64,000 nt of DNA from Devosia sp. YIM 151766 (GTDB taxonomy: Bacteria; Pseudomonadota; Alphaproteobacteria; Rhizobiales; Devosiaceae). Location: contig NZ_CP127251.1 in NCBI RefSeq assembly GCF_030285925.1, positions 558,001-622,000 on the forward strand. Reading direction: 5' to 3'. Positions 8,857-17,895 of this stretch are shown here, in pieces (position 1 is the stretch's first letter; each line of letters begins with the position of its first letter). The position numbers were made by a program, and so were the translations under genes. A model generated the notes under the pieces. It ran no database searches, had not been told where the DNA came from, and saw only the letters and a program-made list of their open reading frames with translations.

Positions 8857-10131
8857 TCAGTTTTGTTCTCGGGAAACCTCGCGCCACCCGATGTCTCGCC
8901 GGCAAAAGCCTTCCGGCCAGTCAATCGCGTCCACGCCTCTGTAAGCACGTTCCTGTGCCTCTTTTACCGATGCCCCGAGCGCGGTGATGTTGAGAACGCG
9001 CCCACCATTGGCCAATAAACGTTCTCCGTCCCGCTTCGTTCCGGCGTGAAAGACGGTGAGATCAGCGTCATCGAGCCCCTCGACGCCGCGAATTTCGCTG
9101 CCTTTGCCATAGCTGCCTGGATAGCCTTCCGTCGCCAGGATGACGGTCAAGGCATAGGCGTCCTTCCACTGGACTTGCTGGCCGGCCAGCGTACCGGTCG
9201 CAACGGCGTGGAGCACGGGGACGATGTCGCTTTCCATCCGCATCATCATCACCTGACACTCCGGGTCTCCGAAGCGGGCATTGTATTCGACCAGCTTGGG
9301 ACCGTCCTCGGTCAGCATCAGCCCGGCATAGAGCACGCCGGCATAAGGCGTCCCTCGCTGCGCCATGCCGCGCACGGTCGGCTCGATGATTCGCGCCATG
9401 GCCACGTCATAGATGTCCTTGCTCATCACCGGAGCCGGGGAATACGCCCCCATGCCGCCGGTATTCGGCCCCTGATCGCCGTCAAAGGCGCGCTTGTGGT
9501 CCTGTGCGGTAGTCAGCGGCAGAATGTCCTTGCCGTCGCTGAGGACGAAGAGGCTGACTTCTTCGCCTTCCATGAATTCCTCGATGACCACGGCAGCGCC
9601 GGATTCCCCGAACAGGCCAGAGAAACAATCGACGATGGCTTCCTCGGCCTCCTCGACGCTCATGGCGACGGTGACGCCCTTGCCGGCGGCCAGGCCATCG
9701 GCCTTGATCACGATCGGCGCCCCCTGGACATAGAGATAGGCCAGGGCCGAAGCCTCGTCCTCGAAGCGCCCATAGGCGGCGGTGGGGATGTCGAATTCAT
9801 CGCACAGCGCCTTTGTAAAACTTTTGGACCCCTCCAGCTGACCTGCCGGCTTGCTCGGACAAAAGCAGGTGATTCCCGCATCGCGAATGTCATCGCCCAG
9901 GCCGGCGACCACCTGTGAATCAGGCCCGACGACGACGAAATCGATCTGGTTGTCCCTGGCTGCGGAAATAACCGCAGCATGGTCGGTGATGTCCACGGGC
10001 AGATTGGTGGCGATGGTCTCGGTGCCGCCATTCCCCGGCGCGACGAACAGGCCCGTCACCAGCGGCGATTGCGCGATCTTCCAGGCCAATGCATGCTCGC
10101 GTCCGCCCGAACCGATGACCATTATGCGCAT
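8857..10131 (-). CDS. purD: Phosphoribosylamine--glycine ligase (GARS)
   Basis: PurD joins glycine to 5-phosphoribosylamine with ATP, the second step of purine synthesis. The protein is 424 residues, close to the 429 of E. coli, and starts MRIMVIGSGGREHALAWK, the family's N-terminal nucleotide-like fold. Later ATP-grasp features include VIKADGLAAGKGV, DHKRAFDGDQGPNTGGMGAYSPAP and EYNARFGDPECQVMM. The start at 10131 is fixed by a GGAGG ribosome site six bases upstream; an upstream in-frame extension to 10242 is ignored for that reason. The gene stands alone, 65 bases from gshA on the same strand. Confidence 0.97.
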   Translation of the reverse strand: MRIMVIGSGGREHALAWKIAQSPLVTGLFVAPGNGGTETIATNLPVDITDHAAVISAARDNQIDFVVVGPDSQVVAGLGDDIRDAGITCFCPSKPAGQLEGSKSFTKALCDEFDIPTAAYGRFEDEASALAYLYVQGAPIVIKADGLAAGKGVTVAMSVEEAEEAIVDCFSGLFGESGAAVVIEEFMEGEEVSLFVLSDGKDILPLTTAQDHKRAFDGDQGPNTGGMGAYSPAPVMSKDIYDVAMARIIEPTVRGMAQRGTPYAGVLYAGLMLTEDGPKLVEYNARFGDPECQVMMMRMESDIVPVLHAVATGTLAGQQVQWKDAYALTVILATEGYPGSYGKGSEIRGVEGLDDADLTVFHAGTKRDGERLLANGGRVLNITALGASVKEAQERAYRGVDAIDWPEGFCRRDIGWREVSREQN

Positions 10132-10196
10132 AAACTGCCTCCGTCGCTGCTCGGGGCCTGATGCACGAGAGCGCGCCACGAGGCAAGCGGGAAAAC

Positions 10197-11567
10197 CTAA
10201 AGCTCCGCCTCGCTGAAGATCGGCAGGATATCGCCATTCCATTCGCCACGGAATTTATCCAGCCAACGCTCGGCGGGAGACTTGCCGGTGCGGATGGTTT
10301 CTTCCAGCGGAGACAGATAGACCGTTTCGTCACGGCCCCTGGCGTCGCGACGGTTGCGGCGGACGAGCCCGGCTTCGGCAATGCCGACCGTCTGCGCGGC
10401 GACATCGAAAATGCTGGAGCGGTCAAATGGCGTCGCAAGGCCCAGGCGCGGCACTTCGCGGCGGAGATAATCGCGATCTTCCTCGGTCCAGTTCTTCACC
10501 AGTTCCCAGGCGGCCTCCAATGAAATCTCATCATAGAGCAGGCCGGTCCAGAACGCCGACAGCGCCACGACATGGGCCTCGTCGCCCATATCGGCGCCGC
10601 GCATTTCAAGGAATTGCTTGAGCCGCACTTCCGGGAAGATGGTGGAGAGATGGTCTTCCCAATCCTTGATCGTCGGCTTCTCGCCGGGCAATTGCGGCAA
10701 TTGCCCGGCGAGGAAATCACGGAAGCTCTCGCCGGCGACATTGATATATTGCTTGTCGCGAATGATGAAATACATCGGCACGTCCAGCGCATAGTCGGCG
10801 TAGCGCTCGAAGCCGAAACCATCCTCGAAGACGAAGGGCAGCATGCCGGTGCGCCCATTGTCGGTATTGAGCCAGATATGGCTGCGGAAACTGAGATAGC
10901 CGGTGTCGCGGCCATCGGCGAAGGGCGAATTGGCAAAGAGCGCCGTGACCACGGGCTGCAGGGCCAGCGACACCCGCAGCTTCTTGACCATGTCGGCCTC
11001 GCTGGCAAAGTCGAGATTGGTCTGCACCGTGGCCGAACGATACATCATCGAGGTGCCGAGACTGCCGACCTTGCCCATATAATCGGTCATGATCGCATAA
11101 CGCGACTTGGGCATGGTTTCGATTTCATCCACCGACCAGATCGGGGTGACGCCGAGCCCGAGGAAATGGATATCGAGCGGCGCCGCCACCTTCTTGGACA
11201 CGCGCATATGTTCGGCCAGTTCGGCGGCGGTGCCGTGAATGTCGGACATTGGCGAGCCGGAAAGCTCGAATTGCCCCCCCGGCTCCAGCGAAATGCCCCC
11301 GGCGATTTCGTCATTGCGCAGGCCGATCGGGTTCTCGCCGTCATAGAAGGGGTGCCAGCCGGTTTCCTTCTCGATGCCGTCCAGCAATGCCCGGATGCCG
11401 TTCTCGCCCTCATAGGCGACGGGGCGCAACGGATTGGTGTGAAAGACGTGCTTTTCGTGCTCGGTGCCGATGCGCCACTGGTCAGCGGGCTTGGAGCCGC
11501 GTTCCATGGCCTCGATCAGGTCTGCCCGCGATGCGATGAGGGGCGATGATGTGTCGGCGCCGGCCAT
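10197..11567 (-). CDS. gshA: Glutamate--cysteine ligase (plant/alphaproteobacterial type)
   Basis: This 456-residue enzyme makes gamma-glutamylcysteine from glutamate, cysteine and ATP, the committed step of glutathione synthesis. It belongs to the group shared by alphaproteobacteria and plants (GCS2 fold), recognised by WRIGTEHEKHVF near residue 31, the ISLEPGGQFELSG segment near 93, and NLDFASEADMVKKLRVSLALQP. It is cytosolic. The glutathione synthetase gene (gshB) is not in the window. The short 72-base gap to rsmE, upstream on the same strand, suggests a shared transcript, an arrangement I recall in other Hyphomicrobiales. Confidence 0.93.
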   Translation of the reverse strand: MAGADTSSPLIASRADLIEAMERGSKPADQWRIGTEHEKHVFHTNPLRPVAYEGENGIRALLDGIEKETGWHPFYDGENPIGLRNDEIAGGISLEPGGQFELSGSPMSDIHGTAAELAEHMRVSKKVAAPLDIHFLGLGVTPIWSVDEIETMPKSRYAIMTDYMGKVGSLGTSMMYRSATVQTNLDFASEADMVKKLRVSLALQPVVTALFANSPFADGRDTGYLSFRSHIWLNTDNGRTGMLPFVFEDGFGFERYADYALDVPMYFIIRDKQYINVAGESFRDFLAGQLPQLPGEKPTIKDWEDHLSTIFPEVRLKQFLEMRGADMGDEAHVVALSAFWTGLLYDEISLEAAWELVKNWTEEDRDYLRREVPRLGLATPFDRSSIFDVAAQTVGIAEAGLVRRNRRDARGRDETVYLSPLEETIRTGKSPAERWLDKFRGEWNGDILPIFSEAEL

Positions 11568-11639
11568 GTAGTCCTCTTGGTTGAGGCGAATAAGGTGCGG
11601 CGCGAAAATAGCGAGCGCAAGGCGGAAAGCAATCGCCTT

Positions 11640-12389
11640 TTATCGCCAATCGCCGATGGTGGCCTGAATAATTGCCATGGCGGCCACCGCTGCGGTGTCG
11701 GCACGCAGGATTCGCGGGCCGAGACTGATAGGAACGACGAAGGGCAAAGCGCGCAGTTTCGTACGCTCCGCCTCCGAAAATCCGCCTTCCGGTCCGATGA
11801 GCAGGCCGATCCGCTGACCTTTGAGCTCCTGCAACACCGAGAGCGGCGAGCCGGAGCTTTCGTTTTCGTCGGCAAAGATCAGCTTGCGCGTCCCATGAGA
11901 CTCGGTCCAGCCATCGAGCAGCCGGTCGAGGCTGGTTTCCGGCGCGATTGTCGGCACCGTCAGCACTTCGCATTGCTCGGCGGCTTCGACGGCATTGGCG
12001 GCGAGCCGCTCCGGCTTGAGACGGTGCACCTGCGTGAACTGCGTGCTGACCGGCTGGATCGTGCCCGCCCCCATCTCCACCGCTTTCTGGATCACATAGT
12101 CCAGCCGCTCGTTCTTGAGCGGAGCAAAGCCGTACCAGAGATCGGATGGCGTGGTCTGGGCCGCGATCCTCTCGACAATGTCCAGCGTCACCGATTTTTT
12201 CGAATCGCCGGTAAGACTGCATAGCCAGGCGCCGTCGCGGCCATTGAACAAGACCACTTCGTCGCCGACGCTCTTGCGCAGCACGGCGGCAAGGTAAAGC
12301 GATTGGTCCTTGTTGAGCGTCAGGGCCGTTCCCATTGCGAGGTCCGGTTCGACATAGAGGCGCTGGAGACTGGCGTGACTGCGGGGCAT
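11640..12389 (-). CDS. rsmE: 16S rRNA (uracil-1498-N3)-methyltransferase RsmE
   Basis: RsmE methylates U1498 of 16S rRNA using S-adenosylmethionine. The 249-residue product has the N-terminal PUA-like part (LQRLYVEP, HHL-type start) and a C-terminal SPOUT/trefoil-knot domain with the motif LLIGPEGGFSEAE and ISLGPRILRADTAAVAA, which bind the cofactor. I chose ATG 12389, with GGAA five bases before it, because the family starts just before the RLY(V) motif; an ATG-less extension to 12425 exists. It is divergent from ubiA. Confidence 0.92.
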   Translation of the reverse strand: MPRSHASLQRLYVEPDLAMGTALTLNKDQSLYLAAVLRKSVGDEVVLFNGRDGAWLCSLTGDSKKSVTLDIVERIAAQTTPSDLWYGFAPLKNERLDYVIQKAVEMGAGTIQPVSTQFTQVHRLKPERLAANAVEAAEQCEVLTVPTIAPETSLDRLLDGWTESHGTRKLIFADENESSGSPLSVLQELKGQRIGLLIGPEGGFSEAERTKLRALPFVVPISLGPRILRADTAAVAAMAIIQATIGDWR

Positions 12390-12532
12390 GGCGTTCCGGC
12401 CGCTGGTTCGATTAGCTCGCGGCAAGGTCTACTCTAATTGAGCGAAACGCAGTAGACCTCCAGTGATCCTGTGGAAGACTTCATCCCGCGCTCGCCGGGC
12501 TGCGGTCGCCTGTCCAGACGCGAGGCCATGTC

Positions 12533-13459
12533 ATGAGCCAATCCAACGGCATTGTTTCCGACGCACAGCGCGCGAACTGGCTGGACCGCTACGCTCCGGA
12601 AGCCATCAAGCCCTATGGCCGCCTGGCGCGGTGGGACCGGCCCATCGGCTTCTGGCTGCTATACTGGCCCTGCGCCTGGGGCATCGGTCTGGCGGCTTTG
12701 GCGCAACCTGAAAGCGGCTTTCACTGGTGGGCCGCGATCCTCATGTTTTTCGGCGCGGTGCTGATGCGCGGTGCCGGTTGTACATTCAATGACATCGTTG
12801 ACCGCGACATTGACATGCAGGTGGCCCGCACACGCTCCAGACCCATTCCCTCGGGCCAGGTGACGGCGCGTGAGGCGCTGTATTTCCTTCTTGCCCAGGC
12901 CCTGTTGGCGTCGGCGATCCTGTTCCAGTTCAATCGCTTCACCGTCTGGGCCGGCGTCGCCTCCCTGGTGCTCGTGGCCATCTATCCGTTCATGAAGCGG
13001 GTCACCTGGTGGCCACAATTCTTTCTCGGCCTGGCCTTTTCCTACGGGGCGCTTGTCGGCTGGACCAGCCAGACCGGGGGCCTGGCCTGGGCGCCGGTCA
13101 TGCTTTATGCCGGCACTATCCTCTGGGTCATCGGATACGACACCATTTATGCCTTGCAAGACGTGGAGGACGATGCGCTGGTGGGCGTCAAGTCTACGGC
13201 GCGCCTTTTCGGCAAGAATGTCCGGCCCGCTGTAGCTGTGCTCTATGCCGGTGCGTTCCTGCTTTGGAACATAGCCGCTATCAGTGCTGGAAGCGGTTGG
13301 CTGTTTTCGGCACTTTCCTTGATTGCCGCGGGTTTGCTGGCTTGGCAGCTCTGGACGCTCGATCCCGACATGGCGGATAATGCGCTGATCCGTTTCAAGA
13401 ACAATCACTATGTCGGCATCGTGCTGACCCTGGCATTTTTGGCCGATTGGGTCTGGTAG
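12533..13459 (+). CDS. ubiA: 4-hydroxybenzoate polyprenyltransferase
   Basis: UbiA attaches the polyprenyl side chain to 4-hydroxybenzoate in ubiquinone synthesis, in the inner membrane. The 308-residue protein has around eight to nine membrane segments and both aspartate-rich motifs that bind Mg-diphosphate: NDIVDRDIDMQVARTRSRP near residue 85 and YDTIYALQDVEDDALVGVKS near 205. Length is slightly above the 290 of E. coli because of an N-terminal hydrophilic leader. It is followed closely by xseA (40 bases). Its product supports the respiratory chain encoded elsewhere in the window. Confidence 0.94.
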   Translation: MSQSNGIVSDAQRANWLDRYAPEAIKPYGRLARWDRPIGFWLLYWPCAWGIGLAALAQPESGFHWWAAILMFFGAVLMRGAGCTFNDIVDRDIDMQVARTRSRPIPSGQVTAREALYFLLAQALLASAILFQFNRFTVWAGVASLVLVAIYPFMKRVTWWPQFFLGLAFSYGALVGWTSQTGGLAWAPVMLYAGTILWVIGYDTIYALQDVEDDALVGVKSTARLFGKNVRPAVAVLYAGAFLLWNIAAISAGSGWLFSALSLIAAGLLAWQLWTLDPDMADNALIRFKNNHYVGIVLTLAFLADWVW

Positions 13460-13499
13460 GCGCTTGACCCGAAGCCCTCCTTTGAAGCAGCAGAAGCGA

Positions 13500-15113
13500 A
13501 TGTCCCAGCCATTGACCAACGCCACTGAATTCACCGTTTCCGAAATCGCCCAGGCTGTGAAGCGGACGGTGGAGGACGAGTTCGGGCATGTGCGGGTGCG
13601 CGGGGAGATTTCCGGCTTTCGTGGGCAGCACTCGTCCGGTCACGCCTATTTTACCCTAAAGGACCAAGCCGCGAGCATCGATGCCGTGGTCTGGAAAGGC
13701 AATTATGCCCGCCTGTCCTTCAAGCCGGAAGAAGGGCTCGAAGTGATCGCCACCGGGCGGCTGACCACCTTTCCGCGCTCCTCCAAATATCAGATCGTCA
13801 TCGACAATATCGAGCCGGCCGGCGCCGGCGCGCTGATGGCGCTGTTGGAAGAGCGGCGAAAGAAGCTGCTGGAGGAAGGACTTTTCGCCCGCGAGCGCAA
13901 AAAGGCGCTGCCTTATCTGCCGCGGGTGATCGGCGTCATCACCTCGCCGACCGGCGCTGTGATCCGCGACATTCTGCATCGCCTGGAAGACCGCTTCCCC
14001 AGCCATGTGCTGGTATGGCCGGTGCGGGTGCAGGGCGAGACCTGCGCTCCCGACGTGGTCAATGCCATCGAGGGCTTCAACGCCTTCGCGGCAGGGGGAG
14101 CGATCCCGCGCCCCGATCTGCTGATCGTGGCGCGAGGCGGCGGCTCTATCGAAGACCTGTGGGGGTTCAACGAGGAAGCCGTGGTCCGTGCCGTGGCCGC
14201 TTCGGATATTCCGGTTATTTCGGCGGTTGGCCACGAGACCGATACGACGCTCGTGGATTACGCTGCCGATATGCGCGCGCCGACGCCGACGGCGGCCGCC
14301 GAGGCGGCCGTGCCTGTGCGATCGGAGCTCATCGCTTATGTCGAGGACCAGGGATTGCGTCAGCGCCAGGCGGCAAGGCGCAGTCTGGCGAGTTTGCGCG
14401 ATCGGCTGCGCGCGGCCAGCGCCGGCCTGCCGCGCCCGTCCGACCTGGCGGCGACGCAGCGCCAAAGTCTGGACCTGGCCGCGAGCATGCTGACCGGTGC
14501 GCTGCGCCATTTCGTGCAGGGCCGCCGTGTGGACTATTCCGGCCTGGCCGCTGCCTTGCAGCCACGGCTGGTGCGCCAGCGTTACGCTGAACTCAAGGAG
14601 CGGCTGGACAATCTGGGGCGGAACGGGGCGAGCGGCCTGGTCAAAAATGTGGATCGGGCCCGGCTCAAGTTCGATCCCTGCTCCAGGCAATTACCCATCG
14701 CCGCCGCGACCTCAATCGAGCGCAAGCACACGGCATTGGGCAGGCTGGCGCCGCGGCTGCGCCCGCAGCCGTTGCACGCCGAACTCCGTCACGCCCGCAA
14801 TCAACTGGCCCCGATCGCCAGCCGGCTCGCCGGGGCAGGTGTCCAGATGACCACTAGCCGTCGCCAGCAATTGGAGCAATTGGGCAAGCTTCTGGACACC
14901 TTGAGTTACCGGAATGTGTTGGCGCGGGGCTATGCTATCGTGCAGGACAATCAGGGGCAGGTGGTGACGCGGGCCGCGTCGCTGGCACCGGGCGACGCCC
15001 TGCACATCGTCCTGGCGGAAGGCGAAGTCGACGCGGCGGTGGGCGGCGCGCCTCTCCGCCGCAAGGCTGCGAGGCCGCCATCGGATGGCGGATCGCAGGA
15101 AAGCCTCTTTTGA
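13500..15113 (+). CDS. xseA: Exodeoxyribonuclease VII large subunit
   Basis: XseA with the small subunit XseB degrades single-stranded DNA from both ends and works in repair. From the ATG at 13500 the product is 537 residues: N-terminal OB-fold (ISGFRGQHSSGHAYFTLKD near residue 35), a catalytic core with GVITSPTGAVIRDILHR and the GGGSIEDLWGFNEEAVVRA motif near 220, and VSAVGHETDTTLVDYAADMRAPTPTAAAE near 250; then a long helical region before a short C-terminal domain. It is longer than E. coli XseA (456). xseB is not nearby. A TTG at 13464 is an alternative start with a weaker ribosome site. Confidence 0.95.
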   Translation: MSQPLTNATEFTVSEIAQAVKRTVEDEFGHVRVRGEISGFRGQHSSGHAYFTLKDQAASIDAVVWKGNYARLSFKPEEGLEVIATGRLTTFPRSSKYQIVIDNIEPAGAGALMALLEERRKKLLEEGLFARERKKALPYLPRVIGVITSPTGAVIRDILHRLEDRFPSHVLVWPVRVQGETCAPDVVNAIEGFNAFAAGGAIPRPDLLIVARGGGSIEDLWGFNEEAVVRAVAASDIPVISAVGHETDTTLVDYAADMRAPTPTAAAEAAVPVRSELIAYVEDQGLRQRQAARRSLASLRDRLRAASAGLPRPSDLAATQRQSLDLAASMLTGALRHFVQGRRVDYSGLAAALQPRLVRQRYAELKERLDNLGRNGASGLVKNVDRARLKFDPCSRQLPIAAATSIERKHTALGRLAPRLRPQPLHAELRHARNQLAPIASRLAGAGVQMTTSRRQQLEQLGKLLDTLSYRNVLARGYAIVQDNQGQVVTRAASLAPGDALHIVLAEGEVDAAVGGAPLRRKAARPPSDGGSQESLF

Positions 15114-15162
15114 CAGGCTTTCCTCTTCGCTATATCCGGTCGGATGCGGAAGGAGCTGCGGC

Positions 15163-15384
15163 ATGAACATCTTCGACAAGGGATTTGTACCCGCCGAAGC
15201 TACATTGCGTTATCTCGACGGCGATTATGTCGTGCTCAAGCCCGGCAGCTTCGTGCGCTGCGCCATCACCGGCAAGCCCGTCCCGCTCGATGAATTGTTC
15301 TACTGGAGCGTTGACCGGCAGGAACCCTATGCCGACGCCGTCGCCGCCCATACCGCTTTCGAGCGTTTCGGCCGGGGTAATTGA
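15163..15384 (+). CDS. DUF2093 family small protein
   Basis: The 73-residue product begins MNIFDKGFVPAEATLRYLDG and matches my memory of DUF2093, a family of short proteins found in alphaproteobacteria with no known function. No membrane segment or signal peptide is visible; the one cysteine lies in the C(A)ITGKPVPLDEL segment. An AGGAG site seven bases before the ATG fixes the start, so an in-frame extension to 15085 is not used. Its stop lies two bases before the ATG of the LpxB-related gene, pointing to co-translation. Confidence 0.8.
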   Translation: MNIFDKGFVPAEATLRYLDGDYVVLKPGSFVRCAITGKPVPLDELFYWSVDRQEPYADAVAAHTAFERFGRGN

Positions 15385-15386
15385 TC

Positions 15387-16532
15387 ATGAGCGAGGCGGC
15401 GACGCATCAGCGCTTCCTCATCATCTCCAATGGTCATGGCGAAGATTGGATCGCCGCCGCCCTCGCGACCCGCCTGACGCCCCTCTATTCCGTGGACGCC
15501 TATCCGGTGGTCGGCAGCGGCAATGCCTATGGTGGCATCTGTCCCGTGGTCGGCCCCCGGGCGAGCCTCGATTCCGGCGGGGCGCGGACAGCGAAGGGGT
15601 CTCTCCGCCGCGACCTCGCCAAGGGCGGGCTGGCCATGGTGCCGCCGGCCCTGAAATTCATGCGCTCCGTTCGTGATCGCTATGACCGCATCGTCGTGGT
15701 CGGGGATGTGATGGTGCCGCTTCTCGCCTGGCTTACCGGGCATAAGGGCCTGTTCTATATCGATTGTTACAAGACCGGCGCCGGACGGCTCTATTCTGCC
15801 GCCGAGCGCTTCGTGCTCGGCAAGACCTGCGCCAAGGTATTTTGCCGGGCGGATAATCTGGCGGAAATGTTGCGTCAGTCCGGTATCGATGCCTCGGCGC
15901 CGGGTAATCTGATGATGGATACGATCCCGCACGGCGATTATGACGCGGCCAGCCGCCGGACGGAACGGCAGGCGATAACGCTGTTGCCGGGCAGCCGCGG
16001 CGAAACGGTCGGCAATTTTGCCCGCCAGATCGCGGCGCTTCGGCAATTGCCTGTCGAGACCAGGCCCGATATTTTCCTGGCGGTGGCCGGTGACGTGCGC
16101 ACCGAGGACCTGGCCGAGGCCGCCGGCTTGAAGCGCGGCAACATCCTCAGCACCGAGGGCGACGACCTTGGAAGCCTGGGCGACGGCACGCTCGTCGTGC
16201 ACCTGCTGCGCGGCCGGGCCATGGGCAATGCGCTGGATGTGTCGGATATCGTCCTCTCCCAGGCGGGTACGGCAAGCGTGCAGGCGCTGGGGCTCGGCAA
16301 GCCGGTTATCCACATGACCAGCCCTAAGGATCGGCAATCGCGCTTCCTCGATGAACAGAAATTGTTCGGCGAGGCCCGCATCGCCGTGCCCGGCCAGCCC
16401 GAGGCCCTGGCCAAAATTTTGTCGCGCCTGCTGGCCTCGCCCGAGGAGCGCGAGCGCCTCGGCGCCATTGGCCGTCAGCGTATCGGCGGTGCCGGCGCGC
16501 TCGATCAGGTTCTGGCGGCGCTCACCGCCTGA
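15387..16532 (+). CDS. Lipid-A-disaccharide-synthase-related glycosyltransferase-like protein
   Basis: The 381-residue protein starts with a glycosyltransferase GT-B style segment (FLIISNGHGEDWIAAALATRL) and carries ITLLPGSRGETVGNFARQIAAL near residue 200 and VLSQAGTASVQALGLGKPVIHM near 290, similar to the nucleotide-sugar binding half of LpxB/MurG proteins. It is not the canonical lpxB of lipid A synthesis, which has different N-terminal motifs and sits with lpxA and fabZ. Substrate unknown. It follows the DUF2093 gene with a two-base gap and ends abutting the convergent DUF4170 gene. TTG at 15381 is an alternative start. Confidence 0.72.
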   Translation: MSEAATHQRFLIISNGHGEDWIAAALATRLTPLYSVDAYPVVGSGNAYGGICPVVGPRASLDSGGARTAKGSLRRDLAKGGLAMVPPALKFMRSVRDRYDRIVVVGDVMVPLLAWLTGHKGLFYIDCYKTGAGRLYSAAERFVLGKTCAKVFCRADNLAEMLRQSGIDASAPGNLMMDTIPHGDYDAASRRTERQAITLLPGSRGETVGNFARQIAALRQLPVETRPDIFLAVAGDVRTEDLAEAAGLKRGNILSTEGDDLGSLGDGTLVVHLLRGRAMGNALDVSDIVLSQAGTASVQALGLGKPVIHMTSPKDRQSRFLDEQKLFGEARIAVPGQPEALAKILSRLLASPEERERLGAIGRQRIGGAGALDQVLAALTA

Positions 16533-16772
16533 TCAGTCGGCCACTGCCTCGGGATCGAGCAGACGGTGCAGGTGGACGATGAAATAGCGGGTTTGCGCGC
16601 TGTCGACGGTCATCTGCGCCTTCTGCTTCCAGGCATTGTAAGCCGCGGCGTAATTGGGATAGACGCCGACGATATCGACCTTGTCGAGATCGGCAAAGGT
16701 GACGCCATCCAGGCTCGACAATTCGCCGCCAATCACCAGATGCAAAAGTTGCTTTTCGGTCGCTTCAGCCAT
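16533..16772 (-). CDS. DUF4170 family small protein
   Basis: A 79-residue cytosolic protein (HLVIGGELSSLDGVTFADL, then VDIVGVYPNYAAAYNAWKQKAQMTVDSAQTRYFIVHLHRLLDP) that matches the DUF4170 family. Its function is unknown. It follows the inositol-phosphatase-like gene after 14 bases, and that pairing is recurrent in Hyphomicrobiales as I recall. Its stop codon directly abuts the stop of the converging LpxB-related gene (shared TGATCA at 16530-16535), leaving no room for a separate terminator. Confidence 0.82.
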   Translation of the reverse strand: MAEATEKQLLHLVIGGELSSLDGVTFADLDKVDIVGVYPNYAAAYNAWKQKAQMTVDSAQTRYFIVHLHRLLDPEAVAD

Positions 16773-16786
16773 TGGTCATTTCCCAT

Positions 16787-17632
16787 TCACGGATCAGGCA
16801 TTTCGTTCGTCGTCGTGGCGCCGGTTTCCGGCGGGCAGCCGTAAACCTTGAGCAGAGCCGCGTGGACGAGTGGTTTTAGGCTCATGTCGCTCAAGGCGGC
16901 AAGCGCCCCATGTCGCACGTCCCGTCTGTTGAATTGCGGAAAACCCACACAGACATCGGCAAAATCCAGCCCGGATTCGGCGAGGATGGTTGCGGCGCCG
17001 GCAATGTCCCAGTCTTGTGAACCCCGGCGCGCCACTGCCGCGTCGAGCTTGCCCGTGGCCACCTGCACCAGCCGATAGGCCAATGAAGGATAGGCGGGAC
17101 CGCGCGTATAATGAAGTCCCGCCGCCTGCATTTCCTGATGCACGGCGCCCGGCGCCGGAATGAGCGGCGGTGCGCCGGCGCGCCTGGTCCGCACCAGAGG
17201 CTGGCCGTTGAGGCGCGCGCCGCCGCCTCGATAGGCATCATACATTTCGTCCCGGGCCGGAGCATAGACCACTCCGGCCACCGGTACGCCGTTTTCGACC
17301 ACTGCCAGCGAGATGGTCCAATAGTCCTCGCCGCGCAGAAAGGCCCGGGTGCCGTCTATGGGGTCCACCACGAAAACCCGCTCGCAATCGAGCCGGCTCG
17401 GATTGTCCACCGTTTCCTCGCTGAGCCAGCCATAGCTGGGCCGGGCCTGCAACAGGCTGGCGGCGAGGAAGCGGTCCACGACAATGTCGGCTTCGCTGAC
17501 CGGAGAGGAATTCTCCTTGGTCCAGGACTTCACATCCTTGCGGAAATAGCTCGAGGCGATGATGCCCGCTGCCACCGCGGTGGAGCGAAGCAATTCCAGG
17601 TCATCGGAAAAAGGTGGGGCGAATGCCGGCAT
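16787..17632 (-). CDS. Inositol monophosphatase / 3'(2'),5'-bisphosphate nucleotidase (CysQ-like)
   Basis: A 281-residue metal-dependent phosphatase of the IMPase/FIG family. Visible metal and catalytic motifs are a Glu in WLSEETVDNPSRL, DPIDGTRAFLRG near residue 88 and DWDIAGAATILAESG near residue 205. Alphaproteobacterial members that sit beside DUF4170 are usually annotated as CysQ, removing the 3'-phosphate from PAP after sulfate assimilation, but inositol or other sugar phosphates are possible. I chose the ATG at 17632 because the family starts shortly before the first helix; there is no strong ribosome site there. Extension to 17668 is possible. Confidence 0.82.
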   Translation of the reverse strand: MPAFAPPFSDDLELLRSTAVAAGIIASSYFRKDVKSWTKENSSPVSEADIVVDRFLAASLLQARPSYGWLSEETVDNPSRLDCERVFVVDPIDGTRAFLRGEDYWTISLAVVENGVPVAGVVYAPARDEMYDAYRGGGARLNGQPLVRTRRAGAPPLIPAPGAVHQEMQAAGLHYTRGPAYPSLAYRLVQVATGKLDAAVARRGSQDWDIAGAATILAESGLDFADVCVGFPQFNRRDVRHGALAALSDMSLKPLVHAALLKVYGCPPETGATTTNEMPDP

Positions 17633-17895
17633 GGTGGGGCTTTTAGGCTTGGCGCGGCATTTGGACAAGTGCCACGCCGCCTCGGGCCATCCCTGCCGGC
17701 AATTGTGAAGGTAAACAGGCTGCCAAGCGATGGGGTTAACCGGTTCTGACTAGGTGCAATACCCTGCTAACCCTCTCCAAAAACAACATAAACTTAACCG
17801 AACCGATTAAGGGGGCAGGTAAGGGGACGCGTTAGATTGGCCTCACAAACGAAGAGCGAAAAAGCTGCTCTCGAAGTTACAGGAAGGCATCTAAA
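17633..17895. other. Divergent intergenic region, A+T-rich, with TTAA motifs
   Basis: The region between the divergent phosphatase and DUF6101-like genes is markedly A+T-rich near 17740-17815 and holds several TTAA words, including two spaced by nine bases at 17801-17817. This is the likely promoter of the plus-strand gene. The spacing does not fit a CtrA site. A GGAAGGC ribosome site lies just before the ATG at 17896. Confidence 0.4.

Noticed and set aside
15387..16532. Calling this gene lpxB
   Set aside because: Only the donor-binding half looks similar; it is not beside lpxA/fabZ and the N-terminal motifs differ from true LpxB.
17801..17817. TTAA words spaced by nine bases upstream of the DUF6101-like gene, considered as a CtrA site
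   Set aside because: CtrA needs seven bases between the half-sites; nine places them on different faces of the helix.
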